Source of the DNA: Streptococcus gwangjuense
GTDB taxonomy: Bacteria > Bacillota > Bacilli > Lactobacillales > Streptococcaceae
DNA: 64,000 bases
Direction: 5' to 3'
Assembly (NCBI RefSeq): GCF_003627155.1
Contig: NZ_CP032621.1
Span: forward strand, 434,001 to 498,000
Shown here in pieces: positions 52,238-64,000 of this stretch. A program made the position numbers and the translations under genes. The notes under the pieces are model-generated. The model was not told the origin of the DNA. It saw only the letters and a program-made list of their open reading frames with translations, and did not search any database. The stretch's first letter is position 1; the number at the start of each line of letters is the position of its first letter.

Positions 52238-53428
52238 ATGTCAGAACGTAAATTATTCACGTCTGAATCTGTATCTGAGGGGCATCCAGATAAGATTGCA
52301 GACCAAATTTCAGATGCGATTTTGGATGCTATTTTAGCCAAGGATCCAGAGGCGCACGTTGCTGCTGAGACAGCTGTATATACTGGTTCCGTCCACGTTT
52401 TTGGTGAAATTTCTACAAATGCCTATGTAGATATTAACCGTGTGGTTCGTGATACCATTGCAGAGATTGGCTACACCAATACAGAATATGGTTTTTCTGC
52501 TGAGACTGTAGGAGTACATCCATCTTTGGTGGAACAATCTCCAGACATTGCCCAAGGTGTCAACGAAGCCTTGGAGGTTCGTGGGAATGCAGACCAAGAT
52601 CCGCTTGATTTGATTGGTGCTGGAGACCAAGGGCTCATGTTTGGATTTGCAGTGGATGAAACAGAAGAGCTCATGCCATTGCCAATTTCACTCAGTCATA
52701 AATTGGTTCGTCGTCTGGCAGAACTTCGTAAGTCTGGGGAAATTAGCTATCTTCGCCCAGATGCTAAATCACAAGTTACAGTTGAGTATGATGAAAATGA
52801 CCGTCCAGTACGTGTGGACACAGTTGTTATTTCTACTCAGCACGACCCAGAAGTCAGCAACGAACAAATTCACAATGATGTCATTAACAAGGTTATCAAA
52901 GAAGTTATTCCAGCCTCTTACTTGGATGAGCAAACCAAATTCTTCATCAATCCTACTGGTCGTTTTGTAATCGGTGGACCGCAAGGGGACTCAGGTTTGA
53001 CTGGTCGTAAGATCATCGTAGATACTTATGGTGGCTACTCTCGTCATGGTGGTGGTGCCTTCTCTGGTAAGGATGCGACTAAGGTGGACCGTTCAGCCTC
53101 TTATGCTGCTCGTTATATTGCCAAGAATATCGTTGCAGCAGGCCTTGCTAAGAAGGCAGAAGTGCAATTAGCCTATGCTATCGGTGTTGCTCAGCCTGTT
53201 TCTGTTCGTATCGATACATTCGGTACAGGAACAGTAGCTGAAAGCAAACTTGAAAAAGCTGCTCGTCAAATCTTTGACCTTCGTCCTGCAGGAATTATCC
53301 AAATGCTGGACCTCAAGCGCCCAATTTACCGTCAAACAGCGGCTTATGGACACATGGGACGTACAGATATTGACCTTCCATGGGAACGTTTGGATAAGGT
53401 AGATACTTTGAAAGAAGCAGTCAAATAG
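52238..53428 (+). CDS. metK: S-adenosylmethionine synthetase
   Basis: 396 residues, the normal length. It contains the signature [12 protein letters not shown] and the P-loop-like GGGAFSGKD, and the start [11 protein letters not shown] with the catalytic His. It makes SAM from methionine and ATP in the cytosol. Translation is probably controlled by the SAM-binding leader directly upstream, which includes its Shine-Dalgarno. Single-gene unit with its own terminator. Confidence 0.98.
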   Translation: MSERKLFTSESVSEGHPDKIADQISDAILDAILAKDPEAHVAAETAVYTGSVHVFGEISTNAYVDINRVVRDTIAEIGYTNTEYGFSAETVGVHPSLVEQSPDIAQGVNEALEVRGNADQDPLDLIGAGDQGLMFGFAVDETEELMPLPISLSHKLVRRLAELRKSGEISYLRPDAKSQVTVEYDENDRPVRVDTVVISTQHDPEVSNEQIHNDVINKVIKEVIPASYLDEQTKFFINPTGRFVIGGPQGDSGLTGRKIIVDTYGGYSRHGGGAFSGKDATKVDRSASYAARYIAKNIVAAGLAKKAEVQLAYAIGVAQPVSVRIDTFGTGTVAESKLEKAARQIFDLRPAGIIQMLDLKRPIYRQTAAYGHMGRTDIDLPWERLDKVDTLKEAVK

Positions 53429-53433
53429 ATAAG

Positions 53434-53465
53434 AAAACCAACGTTTTGAACGTTGGTTTTTATAA
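53434..53465. terminator. Bidirectional terminator between metK and the GNAT gene
   Basis: aaaaccaacgtt, ttg, aacgttggtttt with A-run and T-run on the two sides, serving convergent genes. Confidence 0.85.
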
Positions 53466-53511
53466 ATATAAGTTATCCTTATTTAAATAGGATTTGTAAA
53501 TTGCTGGCCTG

Positions 53512-54147
53512 TTATAATTTATTCATTGTTTTTAAAAATGCCCAATTACCAATTGATTTTGACCCGTATTTTAAGTCCATATGGTCCAGTAATACATAAT
53601 CGTTTTTTTTGTAGAATGAGGTATTTCTAGCTGTATTAGTTATGAGTCCCAAGTGTTTACAGCCTTTTGATTTGACATAAGGTTCAACCCCTTGTGTCAG
53701 AAAAGTACTGCCTATTCCCCGCCCCTTACTTTCTATATTGACAGCTAAAGCCATCAAATACCAATCAAACTCCCCTGATTGTTCTAAATGCTTTTTGGAA
53801 CGTTTTACAAAGTCAAAGTATTTAAGGAGATTTTGTGGTCGAATGTAGCGAAAAATGTTTGTCCCACCATTTCGTAGATAGGATAGTATACAGAAATCCT
53901 TTTGTTGCAAAAGGGCAACTGCAAGTAATTCTCCATCTTGTTCCGCAACCAAACAGTTTCCCTTCTTAATATAGACTCTAGTAAGCAGAATTTGCAACGT
54001 TTCAACAAAAGCAGGATAGGAGTCAGGTTTCTTTAAATCATCCCTTATAATCGTTAAAAAGGGATAGTCAAGAAAGGAATTGGTTAATAGTTTACCAATT
54101 TTTTTGTATTCCTCAATTCTTGCCTCTCTATATATGATGTCTCCCAT
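53512..54147 (-). CDS. GNAT-family N-acetyltransferase
   Basis: 211 residues. The acetyl-CoA binding motif A is visible as VNIESKGRGIGSTFL (R-G-x-G type), with the downstream region TNTARNTSFYKKNDYVLL typical of GNAT motif B. The substrate cannot be predicted. It lies alone on the minus strand with a good aggaga ribosome binding site on that strand. Confidence 0.85.
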   Translation of the reverse strand: MGDIIYREARIEEYKKIGKLLTNSFLDYPFLTIIRDDLKKPDSYPAFVETLQILLTRVYIKKGNCLVAEQDGELLAVALLQQKDFCILSYLRNGGTNIFRYIRPQNLLKYFDFVKRSKKHLEQSGEFDWYLMALAVNIESKGRGIGSTFLTQGVEPYVKSKGCKHLGLITNTARNTSFYKKNDYVLLDHMDLKYGSKSIGNWAFLKTMNKL

Positions 54148-54279
54148 GCTTGTCTCCTTTATTACCTATAAAACCGTGTTTGATAGGATTTCAAGAAAAA
54201 ATTGGAGACGATTTAAAAAGCTAAATAAACCTAATTTTGTTTCATAAGGTTCAAAACACTTTCTAATCTCTCCAAGATT

Positions 54280-54579
54280 TTATTTGGTTGGAATCGAAAT
54301 TCCAATTAATTTTTCTGAATAGAGGGTTTTGATATTGGCCTCATCAATAGAGTCCTTATCAATTTTACGTTTCAAGAAAAATTCTTGAATAGCTTCGATT
54401 TCCGGTTCGCGAATAGCGCGGTGTTTGTTTGAGATGAGGATTTCATAGTGAAGCGGAGCTTGGGTAAAAATAACATCAGTATTCCCTGCAGAATAAACCT
54501 CAACAAGGGTTGCATCTGTACTTTCTAGCTGGCTTTTTACAAGTTGCGAGTGTGAGTTTGTCGTATTGATAAGCTTCAT
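54280..54579 (-). CDS. DUF1827 family protein
   Basis: 99 residues, small and acidic, beginning MKLINTTNSHSQLV, with a central TDVIFTQAPLHYEILISN segment. I recall this as the streptococcal DUF1827 family of unknown function. An extended -10 (TGCTATAAT on the minus strand, at 54606-54614) and a ggaggaaat ribosome binding site precede it. Confidence 0.75.
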   Translation of the reverse strand: MKLINTTNSHSQLVKSQLESTDATLVEVYSAGNTDVIFTQAPLHYEILISNKHRAIREPEIEAIQEFFLKRKIDKDSIDEANIKTLYSEKLIGISIPTK

Positions 54580-54637
54580 AATATTTCCTCCGATTTTCTA
54601 ATTCTATTATAGCACTTTTTGAATAAAGTAGCTTGAT

Positions 54638-55090
54638 TTAGTCAATCTTATGCTGTTTTTTCCAAGATTGGATTGCCCATTTATGGCTACCACGTTTGAG
54701 GTTTTCAATAGCCTCGTCAATTGGGAACCAGGCAATATGATTAAAGTCCTCTAGTGGCTTTTGCACTTCTTTGAAAGAGGTCGCTTCATAGAGGTAGGCG
54801 GGATTGTAGTAGTAGGTGTCACGGTGACGAGAATAAAAATATTCGTCAGCTTGTCCGTAATAGGTACCAATTTCAGCTGTGAAGCCGAGCTCTTCAATCA
54901 ATTCACGCTTTAGGGCTTCTTGATGATTTTCACCTGCTTCAATTTCGCCACCTGGTAAGAACCAAGCGCCATTAGGTGCTTGAACTAAAACTATTTGTTT
55001 TTGTTCAGTATCAGGGATAACTGCGTATACGCCATAACGGTGCTGGTAGGTTACATTCTCTTTTTTTTCTCCAAAGGTTGGGTTTACCAT
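54638..55090 (-). CDS. Nudix hydrolase
   Basis: 150 residues. The Nudix box reads GGEIEAGENHQEALKREL then IEELGF (G-x5-E-x7-REL-x-EE-x-G). Nudix enzymes hydrolyse nucleoside diphosphates linked to another moiety; the substrate is open. The start at 55090 (MVNPTFG) is chosen because gaggaaaatgca precedes it; a longer reading from 55153 lacks a ribosome binding site. Confidence 0.85.
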   Translation of the reverse strand: MVNPTFGEKKENVTYQHRYGVYAVIPDTEQKQIVLVQAPNGAWFLPGGEIEAGENHQEALKRELIEELGFTAEIGTYYGQADEYFYSRHRDTYYYNPAYLYEATSFKEVQKPLEDFNHIAWFPIDEAIENLKRGSHKWAIQSWKKQHKID

Positions 55091-55240
55091 TGCATTTTCC
55101 TCATTATCTAGTATCTTTATTATTATCTTAATGGACAAAGGCCTAGCTGTCAAGAAGAAACCAACGAACTTGTGAAGAAAATCTACTTTAACTTTATCGA
55201 TATTTATTGGGGTAAATTCTCCAAACGGACTTCTTTAACT

Positions 55241-55260
55241 GGTATAATAAAAGGGAGGTG
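55241..55260 (+). promoter_or_regulatory. Promoter -10 and strong RBS of the WYL regulator
   Basis: Extended -10 TGGTATAAT (ending 55248) followed by aagggaggtg; the distance to the ATG is short, giving a leader of only about 10-12 nt. Confidence 0.5.
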
Positions 55261-55265
55261 ATTTT

Positions 55266-56168
55266 ATGGCAAAATCAAGATTATTTCGCATCCTATATCT
55301 ACTTTTAGAAAAAGGCAGTACAACAGCTCCTGAATTAGCCCGATTATTTGAAGTGTCTGTACGAACAATTTATCGTGATATTGAGCGCTTAAGTATGGCG
55401 GGGATTCCCATTTATTCGATTCCTGGAAACTCAGGTGGAATTTTTTTAATGAAGGACTTTGTCCTGGATCGCGCTCTTGTGTCGGAGAATGAAAAAATAG
55501 AACTGTTGTCTGCTTTGCAAGGGATTCAAGCTCTGACGGATGACAGACAAGACCTGTTACTTGAAAAATTAGAATCTATTTTTCAAGTTTCTACCAGCCC
55601 TTGGATAGAAGTAGATTTGACTGACTGGAGAAAGCGAGAAGGTCAAAAAGAATTATTTGATAATATCAAACATGCTATTCTAGAGAAGAGGCGACTGGTT
55701 ATCACTTATCTAGGTGGGAGTGGTCAGAAAACGATTCGTACAGTTGAACCTTTTAAACTCGTATTTAAAAAGAGAGATTGGTACCTTCATGCCTACTGTT
55801 GTTTGAAGGAAGATTGGCGTTTTTTCAAATTATCCAGAATTAGGAATTATCATCTAACCAATGAAATAGTGAAGCGGAAAAATGTGATGGATTCGGTTGA
55901 TAGTTCAGATCAAGTGGCAACTCAAATTGAAGTCTCCTTGAAGTTTAGCCACAAGCTTGCTTTCAGGGTTTATGAAGATTTTTCAGAAGATGAGATTAGC
56001 TTGGGGGAGGATGGATCTTACTATGTCAAAACGCTCTTTTCAGAGCACGAAAGTCTGTATACTTACCTCCTGTCTTATTTAGATGGGGTGGAAATACTAG
56101 AACCTGCTCATGTGAAGAAGGAATTGCTTTCTAGATTAGAAAAAATCCAAAAACTTTACAAACCTTGA
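55266..56168 (+). CDS. DeoR-type HTH / WYL-domain transcriptional regulator
   Basis: 300 residues. An N-terminal winged HTH (about 1-60; TAPELARLFEVSVRTIYRDIERL) is followed by a WYL region (about 140-215; ITYLGGSG, EPFKLVFKKRDWYLHAYC, FKLSRI) and a C-terminal WCX-like part. This is the YafY type, which senses ligands or nucleic acids. Its stop lies inside a perfect palindrome that precedes the next gene, so it may control that gene. Confidence 0.85.
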   Translation: MAKSRLFRILYLLLEKGSTTAPELARLFEVSVRTIYRDIERLSMAGIPIYSIPGNSGGIFLMKDFVLDRALVSENEKIELLSALQGIQALTDDRQDLLLEKLESIFQVSTSPWIEVDLTDWRKREGQKELFDNIKHAILEKRRLVITYLGGSGQKTIRTVEPFKLVFKKRDWYLHAYCCLKEDWRFFKLSRIRNYHLTNEIVKRKNVMDSVDSSDQVATQIEVSLKFSHKLAFRVYEDFSEDEISLGEDGSYYVKTLFSEHESLYTYLLSYLDGVEILEPAHVKKELLSRLEKIQKLYKP

Positions 56169-56184
56169 CAAAAGATGTCAAGGT
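56162..56184. promoter_or_regulatory. 23-bp palindrome between WYL regulator and GyrI-like gene
   Basis: ACCTTGACA, aaaga, TGTCAAGGT: perfect 9-bp arms. The left arm contains TTGACA; a TATACT at 56193-56198 lies 22 bp from it, too long for an ordinary promoter but like MerR-type or operator-controlled promoters. It could also be a weak terminator. Confidence 0.55.
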
Positions 56185-56222
56185 TTCAGTGCTATACTAG
56201 AGCTAGAAAGGAGAAGAACCAA

Positions 56223-56837
56223 ATGAAATATGAATGGAGAAAAGAAGCGAAAGGTCTTTATCAAATTAAGGCTAAGCCCACTATTTTGCAGGTACCTAGT
56301 CAATCCTATATCGTGATTGATGGTAAAGGCGATCCAAATCAAGAGGATTTTTCAGAACGAGTAGGGGCTTTATTTGCCTTAGCTTATGCGATAAAGATGA
56401 AGTATAAAAAAGCTCCTCTGAATGAGGTTTACACTGATTTTACTGTCTTTCCTTTAGAAGGTTTATGGAAAAAGGAGAGGGAAGGAGAACTGGTAAAAAG
56501 TGAGCTTTCTTATAGCATTATGATTGGGCAACCCGATTTTATTACGCGAGAACTATTTGAGGAAGCTATGAAGGAGGTTAAAATAAAGAAGCCAAATCCT
56601 TTCTATGAGGCTATTTGTTTTGAAAAAATAGAAGATGGTCAAAGTCTTGCCATGCTTCATGTAGGACCTTTTGATACAGAAAATGAGACTTTTGCAGAGA
56701 TGGAGAGTTTTTGTCAACACCATAAGCTAAAAAGAATTACTGAGGTTCACCGAGAAATCTATCTCAATAACCTTCATCGAACGGAGCAAAGCAAATTGAA
56801 AACGATTCTTCGCTATCAAGTTCAAGGGGAGAACTAA
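56223..56837 (+). CDS. GyrI-like small-molecule-binding domain protein
   Basis: 204 residues. It resembles the stand-alone GyrI-like/SBMBP proteins (YIVIDGKGDPNQEDFSERVGALFALAYAIK and MLHVGPFDTENETFAEM). Such proteins bind or hydrolyse hydrophobic xenobiotics. The start at 56223 is supported by aaaggagaagaaccaa. It is co-directional with the upstream WYL regulator. Confidence 0.8.
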   Translation: MKYEWRKEAKGLYQIKAKPTILQVPSQSYIVIDGKGDPNQEDFSERVGALFALAYAIKMKYKKAPLNEVYTDFTVFPLEGLWKKEREGELVKSELSYSIMIGQPDFITRELFEEAMKEVKIKKPNPFYEAICFEKIEDGQSLAMLHVGPFDTENETFAEMESFCQHHKLKRITEVHREIYLNNLHRTEQSKLKTILRYQVQGEN

Positions 56838-56870
56838 AAAGAACAGGAAATCTTGTTTCCTGTTCTTTTT
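56836..56870. terminator. Bidirectional terminator between GyrI-like gene and clpE
   Basis: aaaaagaacaggaaa, tcttg, tttcctgttcttttt; symmetric A- and T-runs serve convergent transcripts. Confidence 0.92.
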
Positions 56871-56883
56871 ATGATTTCTATAT

Positions 56884-59145
56884 TTATTTTTCAGAAGTAT
56901 TTTCTTTGATTTTTTCAGCTTTTTTGGCAGACTTAATTTGAATCTTGCCCTTGCTGGTCATAACTGCCTTGAGGTCTTTTTCACTTGGATTTTCAAGGTA
57001 GTAGTCAGTGATGGCATCCTCAATATAGTCTTGAATAGTACGACGAAGTGGGCGTGCTCCCATTTTTGGATCATAGCCTAGGTCAACCAATTTTTCCTTG
57101 ACCTTGTCAGTTACATCCAAATGAATGTTATTGCTAGAAAGGCGCTTGTTAACGTCTGCTAGCATCAGCTCGACAATCTGAAGGAGGTTATCCTTGCTGA
57201 GAGCCTTAAATTCGATAATACCATCAAAACGGTTCATAAACTCTGGGCTAAAGAAGTTACCGAGTTCACCGAGAACAGAGTTGGTACGTCCTTCTCTAGC
57301 AGCCCCAAATCCAACGCTGGCTTCGGCCTTACCTGTACCTGCATTTGAAGTCATGATGATGATGGCATCCTTGAAACTAACGGTACGTCCTTGTCCATCT
57401 GTCAAACGACCATCGTCCAAGACTTGAAGGAACATGTGCATAACATCTGGATGGGCTTTCTCTACTTCATCCAAGAGAATAAGTGAATATGGATTGCGAC
57501 GAACTTTTTCCGTTAATTGCCCAGCCTCATCATAGCCAACATAACCTGGAGGGGCACCGACCAATTTAGCCACGCTGTGTTTTTCCATATATTCACTCAT
57601 ATCAAAGCGAATCATACTGTCAGCAGAACCAAAGAGTTCGATAGCTAGTTGTTTGGAAAGTTCCGTCTTACCGACACCAGTTGGCCCAACAAAGAGGAAG
57701 CTTCCAATAGGACGGTTAGGCGTACCGAGTCCAACACGATTACGGCGAATAGCTTTGGCAATCTTATCAACCGCATCATCTTGGCCAATAACATGAGACT
57801 TGAGATCTTCGGCTAGATGGATGAGTTGAGATTGTTCTTTCTCTTTTAAATCACCAACAGGGATATTGGTTTTCTGCTCGATAATGTGCTCAATGGTTTT
57901 CTCACTGATGATAGGAGTATCTTGGTCTGTGACCTTTTTCTTTTGCATTTCCTTATACTTGGCAATCTGGTCGCGGAAATAAGCTGCCTTCTCAAAATCT
58001 TCCTCTCGTGTAGCTTGAGATTTGAGATTTTCAGCCTCAATCAAGCGTTGATCAATTACTTTAGGATCAACAAAATTCAAGGTCAAGTTCATCTTAGAAC
58101 CAGCTTCATCTAGGAGGTCAATGGCCTTGTCAGGCAAGAAGCGATCTTGGATGTAGCGATTGGACAGAGTTGCAGCTGCTTCAATCGCAGCATCAGTATA
58201 CTGAACATGGTGGTAGTCTTCGTATTTCTTTTGAATGCCTTTGAGGATAGTGATTGTTTCTTCTACCGTTGGTTCATCGACCTTAACAGGCTGCATACGG
58301 CGTTCTAGGGCAGCATCTTTTTCAATGATGCGGTATTCATTGAGGGTAGTTGCACCGACCAGTTGCAGTTCACCACGAGCAAGGGCTGGCTTGAGGATAT
58401 TTCCTGCATCCATATTGCCATCGCCCGCAGATCCCGCACCGACAATTTCATGGATTTCATCGATAAAGAGGATAATATCCTCACGTTTGCGAATTTCTTC
58501 CATGAGCTTTTGCATGCGTTCTTCAAATTGTCCACGAATACCCGTTCCTTGAACTAGGCTAACCACATCCAGACGGATGACTTGTTTACCTTGTAGTTTA
58601 TGTGGAACATCGCCATCAACGATTTTCTGAGCTAGACCTTCGACAACGGCAGTTTTCCCGACACCTGGTTCACCGATAAGAACAGGATTATTCTTGGTTC
58701 TGCGATTGAGAATCTCAATGACACGGATAATCTCATCATCGCGTCCAATAACGGGATCTATATCTCCACGACGGGCAATTTCAGTTACGTTGATACCAAA
58801 TTCTTCCAGCAGGCCTTTTTCTTGGCTTGGTGGAGGAGTTTGAGCAGGTCCACGATTTTGGGAACCATAACCGCCGTTTCCACCGTAACCTCCACCTGAT
58901 TGGGTTGGGGGAGTCGGAGGAGTGTTGTTAGAAGGTCTAAAATTGTTTAGGTCATTGAAGAAATCACCAAAGGGATCAAAGTCACGATTGTTCAGATCCG
59001 TCATACCTTTAAAGAGGCTATTGTTAGGATCCGTCTTGATAATCTTATAGCAGTTTTGACAAAGGTCAATTTGTTTTTGCTTTCCGTTAAGATTGGTATA
59101 AAGATGAATTGTTGAGTCATTGATTTTACAGTTTTGACAAAGCAT
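56884..59145 (-). CDS. clpE: ATP-dependent Clp protease ATPase subunit ClpE
   Basis: 753 residues. A zinc finger at the N-terminus (C3-x2-C6 and C29-x2-C32) distinguishes ClpE from ClpC. It is followed by a Gly/Pro/Asn-rich linker (about 70-110) and two AAA+ modules with Walker [10 protein letters not shown] and GPTGVGKTE, and a UVR-type middle region ([18 protein letters not shown]). It unfolds damaged proteins for ClpP. A CtsR heat-shock operator lies in its promoter region. Confidence 0.96.
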   Translation of the reverse strand: MLCQNCKINDSTIHLYTNLNGKQKQIDLCQNCYKIIKTDPNNSLFKGMTDLNNRDFDPFGDFFNDLNNFRPSNNTPPTPPTQSGGGYGGNGGYGSQNRGPAQTPPPSQEKGLLEEFGINVTEIARRGDIDPVIGRDDEIIRVIEILNRRTKNNPVLIGEPGVGKTAVVEGLAQKIVDGDVPHKLQGKQVIRLDVVSLVQGTGIRGQFEERMQKLMEEIRKREDIILFIDEIHEIVGAGSAGDGNMDAGNILKPALARGELQLVGATTLNEYRIIEKDAALERRMQPVKVDEPTVEETITILKGIQKKYEDYHHVQYTDAAIEAAATLSNRYIQDRFLPDKAIDLLDEAGSKMNLTLNFVDPKVIDQRLIEAENLKSQATREEDFEKAAYFRDQIAKYKEMQKKKVTDQDTPIISEKTIEHIIEQKTNIPVGDLKEKEQSQLIHLAEDLKSHVIGQDDAVDKIAKAIRRNRVGLGTPNRPIGSFLFVGPTGVGKTELSKQLAIELFGSADSMIRFDMSEYMEKHSVAKLVGAPPGYVGYDEAGQLTEKVRRNPYSLILLDEVEKAHPDVMHMFLQVLDDGRLTDGQGRTVSFKDAIIIMTSNAGTGKAEASVGFGAAREGRTNSVLGELGNFFSPEFMNRFDGIIEFKALSKDNLLQIVELMLADVNKRLSSNNIHLDVTDKVKEKLVDLGYDPKMGARPLRRTIQDYIEDAITDYYLENPSEKDLKAVMTSKGKIQIKSAKKAEKIKENTSEK

Positions 59146-59183
59146 ACATCTACCTCATTTCTTTCTTTAGCCTGACCTGTTTA

Positions 59184-59200
59184 AAGGTCAAAAATAGTCA
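59184..59200. promoter_or_regulatory. CtsR operator of clpE
   Basis: ggtcaaa, aat, agtcaaa matches the tandem heptad CtsR consensus (RGTCAAA-NAN-RGTCAAA). It lies just downstream of a minus-strand TATAAT (59218-59223) with TTGCTT 16 bp before it. Confidence 0.88.
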
Positions 59201-59304
59201 AATTTCTATACTCTCATTATAACAGGATTGGGGTGTAAAGCAAGTAAAAAGATTGCAGCTTTGAGAAGTTGTTACAAGGAAAATTTTTGAGATTTTAGGG
59301 AATA

Positions 59305-59338
59305 AAAAAATCCTATTTGTGAGACAAAAAGGATTTTG
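59305..59338 (-). terminator. Terminator of the DUF1797 gene
   Basis: On the minus strand aaaatcc / ggatttt stem followed by a T-run (59306-59312 in plus numbering). Confidence 0.7.
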
Positions 59339-59374
59339 GTTAGACATGCAGGGTGTAACCCAGCTTGTTTTGTA

Positions 59375-59605
59375 TTAGTAAAGGAGTTCGTAAATCTCCA
59401 TTGCAATCAAGTCAATGCTGTCAAACGTATAAGTTTCGCGAGCTTCGACATCACGAAGGGTAAAGATTGAGCCGTTTTCTTCGTCGTGGCTGTATGCAAC
59501 TTCTGCAACAACAACTCCTTCGCGTTCAAAATTACGTTTTAAATTTCCGCCGTCTTTAGCCATTGCTTCAAGGCGGTTGATGATTCTAACCAAATGTGAT
59601 TCCAT
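59375..59605 (-). CDS. DUF1797 (YkuJ-like) protein
   Basis: 76 residues, acidic, beginning MESHLVRIINRLEAMAKDGG and ending in IAMEIYELLY. It matches the small DUF1797/YkuJ family conserved in streptococci, of unknown function. It is just upstream of clpE on the same strand but has its own terminator. Confidence 0.8.
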   Translation of the reverse strand: MESHLVRIINRLEAMAKDGGNLKRNFEREGVVVAEVAYSHDEENGSIFTLRDVEARETYTFDSIDLIAMEIYELLY

Positions 59606-59795
59606 TTTGATTCTCCTTCATTTCTTATCGTTACTATTTTACCATAAAGGAGGCCAACTTGCCTAGAAAAAACTAAGATTTCTCGCTAATTCTACCAGCT
59701 TAAAGATTTTTTGAATAAATTAGACAAAAGATTTGAATTTTAATTCACTCTATGTTATAATCATACAGTATTCTATTTTAGAAAGCAGTGTGACT

Positions 59796-60479
59796 ATGAA
59801 TTTTTCTTTTTTACCTAAGTATTTACCTTATTTTAACTATGGGGCTGTCGTGACGGTTCTCATTTCTATCTGTGTTGTCTTTTTGGGAACTATTTTGGGT
59901 GTTGTCTTGGCTTTTGGGCAACGTTCAAAGTTTAAACCGTTTGTTTGGCTCGCCAACTTGTACGTTTGGATTTTCCGTGGGACACCGATGATGGTTCAGA
60001 TTATGATTGCCTTTGCCCTTATGCACATCAATGCTCCGACTATTCAGGTTGGAATTTTAGGTGTTGACCTTTCTCGTCTGATTCCAGGGATTTTGATTAT
60101 CTCTATGAACAGTGGTGCTTATGTTTCTGAGACTGTTCGTGCTGGGATTAATGCAGTTCCTAAGGGTCAGTTAGAGGCGGCCTATTCTTTAGGGATTCGT
60201 CCTAAAAATGCGATGCGCTATGTGATTTTGCCACAAGCTATCAAAAATATTTTGCCAGCATTGGGGAACGAATTTATCACCATTATCAAGGATAGTTCTC
60301 TTTTATCAGCTATTGGTGTCATGGAGTTGTGGAACGGAGCTACAACAGTTTCTACAACAACCTATCTACCTTTGACACCACTTTTATTTGCAGCCTTTTA
60401 TTACTTGATTATGACTTCTATTTTGACAGTAGCCTTGAAAGCTTTTGAAAAACGTATGGGACAAGGAGATAAGAAATAA
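59796..60479 (+). CDS. Polar amino acid ABC transporter permease
   Basis: 227 residues with five to six membrane spans. The His/Glu/Gln-type permease signature is present: [35 protein letters not shown], the EAA loop that docks the ATPase. The start at 59796 ([10 protein letters not shown]) is preferred; an upstream ATG at 59733 would add residues unlike the family. The substrate is a polar amino acid, type unknown, and no binding protein is encoded nearby. The stop overlaps the ATPase start by one base. Confidence 0.88.
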   Translation: MNFSFLPKYLPYFNYGAVVTVLISICVVFLGTILGVVLAFGQRSKFKPFVWLANLYVWIFRGTPMMVQIMIAFALMHINAPTIQVGILGVDLSRLIPGILIISMNSGAYVSETVRAGINAVPKGQLEAAYSLGIRPKNAMRYVILPQAIKNILPALGNEFITIIKDSSLLSAIGVMELWNGATTVSTTTYLPLTPLLFAAFYYLIMTSILTVALKAFEKRMGQGDKK

Positions 60480-61213
60480 TGACAGAAACCTTGATAAAAA
60501 TTGAAAATTTACATAAATCCTTTGGAAAGAATGAAGTATTGAAGGGAATCAACCTCGAGATTAAAAGAGGGGAAGTTGTCGTTATCATTGGTCCTTCAGG
60601 AAGCGGGAAATCTACCTTGCTCCGCTCTATGAATTTGTTGGAAGAAGCAACCAAAGGGAAGGTTATCTTTGAGGGAGTTGATATTACGGACAAGAAGAAT
60701 GACCTCTTTGCCATGCGTGAGAAGATGGGGATGGTTTTCCAACAATTTAATCTCTTTCCTAATATGACTGTGATGGAAAATATCACCTTGTCTCCTATCA
60801 AGACTAAAGGTGAAAGTAAGGAAGTTGCAGAGAAGAGAGCTAAGGAACTTTTGGAAAAAGTTGGTTTACCAGATAAGGCAGATGCTTACCCTCAGAGTTT
60901 GTCAGGTGGCCAGCAACAACGGATTGCCATCGCGCGTGGCTTGGCTATGGAACCTGATGTTTTGCTCTTTGACGAGCCAACTTCAGCCCTGGACCCTGAA
61001 ATGGTAGGTGAAGTGCTGGCTGTTATGCAAGACCTAGCCAAGTCAGGAATGACCATGGTTATTGTAACGCATGAGATGGGATTTGCTCGTGAGGTGGCAG
61101 ACCGTGTCATCTTTATGGCAGACGGTGTGGTTGTCGAAGACGGAACACCTGAACAGGTTTTTGAACAAACCCAAGAACAACGAACTAAGGACTTCTTGAG
61201 TAAGGTTTTATAA
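60479..61213 (+). CDS. Polar amino acid ABC transporter ATP-binding protein
   Basis: 244 residues: Walker [11 protein letters not shown]-loop [13 protein letters not shown], signature LSGGQQQR, Walker [14 protein letters not shown] and the H-loop VTHEM. It is the GlnQ type and pairs with the upstream permease through a taATG overlap. Confidence 0.93.
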   Translation: MTETLIKIENLHKSFGKNEVLKGINLEIKRGEVVVIIGPSGSGKSTLLRSMNLLEEATKGKVIFEGVDITDKKNDLFAMREKMGMVFQQFNLFPNMTVMENITLSPIKTKGESKEVAEKRAKELLEKVGLPDKADAYPQSLSGGQQQRIAIARGLAMEPDVLLFDEPTSALDPEMVGEVLAVMQDLAKSGMTMVIVTHEMGFAREVADRVIFMADGVVVEDGTPEQVFEQTQEQRTKDFLSKVL

Positions 61214-61386
61214 GTTAGCTTTGCTGAGCTGTTTGTAGTCAGTTTTAAACTTTCAAGAGAAGATCAGTGAAAAGCTAGGCTCAATACCAGTCAAGTGGAA
61301 CTTACTTTGAGAAGTTACCCCCCTTATTAATAACATCCATAAATTGGATATTAGGATTTTTAATATAAAGTAGTTTTGTGTTAAAA

Positions 61387-61460
61387 TATAATTGTTCCAT
61401 ATGATTCTCTCTAATGATGGTTTGGTCGCTTTTCATTATGGGTCATATGGAACTTTTTTC
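61387..61460 (+). ncRNA. Nested inverted repeat with possible promoter (candidate small RNA or terminator)
   Basis: GTTCCATATGA (61394-61404) pairs with TCATATGGAAC (61443-61453), followed by T6. Inside, TAATGA pairs with TCATTA. A TATAAT (61387-61392) stands directly before the left arm. The structure may be a long terminator or a hairpin RNA of about 60 nt. It fills part of the 374-bp gap 61214-61587, where I see no credible gene. Confidence 0.35.
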
Positions 61461-61587
61461 TACAAGAAAATAGGTTTCATAGTATTTATAATAGATTTAC
61501 CCACTACAAATAATATAGAGCATTTTTTATGTGGAAAACTCAAGGAAATCATCGCTTTTTTCATAAAAAAATGCTATAATGAAGGGT

Positions 61588-64000
<2,413 letters not shown>

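Noticed and set aside
58235..58552. Plus-strand frames opposite clpE
   Set aside because: They lie wholly inside a clear clpE reading frame and show Ser/Arg-rich shadow composition.

Overview
The window looks like the chromosome of a mitis-group Streptococcus (S. mitis/oralis/pneumoniae relatives). The low-GC housekeeping blocks are typical: acuB, prfB-ftsE-ftsX, a glucose-type PTS transporter, a DEAD-box helicase, metK behind an SMK-box riboswitch, clpE with a CtsR operator, and gyrB running off the right edge. Species is not certain from sequence alone.

Layout. 1-4205: the 3' part of an aminoglycoside/choline-kinase-like gene, a 61-residue membrane protein and an NCS1 permease, followed by a second copy of the unit in which kinase and small gene have decayed but the permease is intact. 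4222-4883: an IS3-type transposase remnant fused to a 5'-truncated, frameshifted livF. 5140-5796: the CBS/ACT protein AcuB. 5837-44377: a segment of about 38.5 kb bounded by a 27-bp direct repeat and sitting between acuB and prfB, which I recall as adjacent in S. pneumoniae. It encodes a complete type VIIb secretion system (EsxA, EsaA, EssA, EsaB, EssB, EssC) and then eight LXG toxin cassettes with immunity genes. 44419-53428: prfB (with its programmed frameshift), ftsE, ftsX, ptsG, an EEP nuclease, a helicase and metK. 53512-64000: GNAT, DUF1827, Nudix, a WYL regulator, a GyrI-like protein, clpE, DUF1797, an amino-acid ABC transporter, a HAD protein and gyrB.

The most interesting part is the LXG array (16103-43894). 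Cassette 1 is complete: DUF4176 protein, two small helical partner proteins (called Lap1 and Lap2 here), LXG toxin, immunity protein. Later cassettes repeat the same genes at near-identical nucleotide sequence, but most are cut at the 5' end at one of a few fixed points: inside Lap1, inside Lap2, at the Leu-X-Gly motif of the toxin, or inside the DUF4176 gene. Each cut lies just after the immunity genes of the previous cassette, in most cases after a hairpin terminator. The delivery half is shared while the C-terminal toxin and its immunity gene change: two TNT-type NAD glycohydrolases, three members of one unnamed toxin domain, two of another, and one RHS-type domain. Some immunity proteins carry an exchangeable common C-terminal domain. 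I read this as a bank of partly silent toxin/immunity modules that can be recombined behind a shared secretion head.

No rRNA, tRNA or CRISPR array was seen. Family names come from memory of motifs, not from database searches, and promoters are judged by eye.
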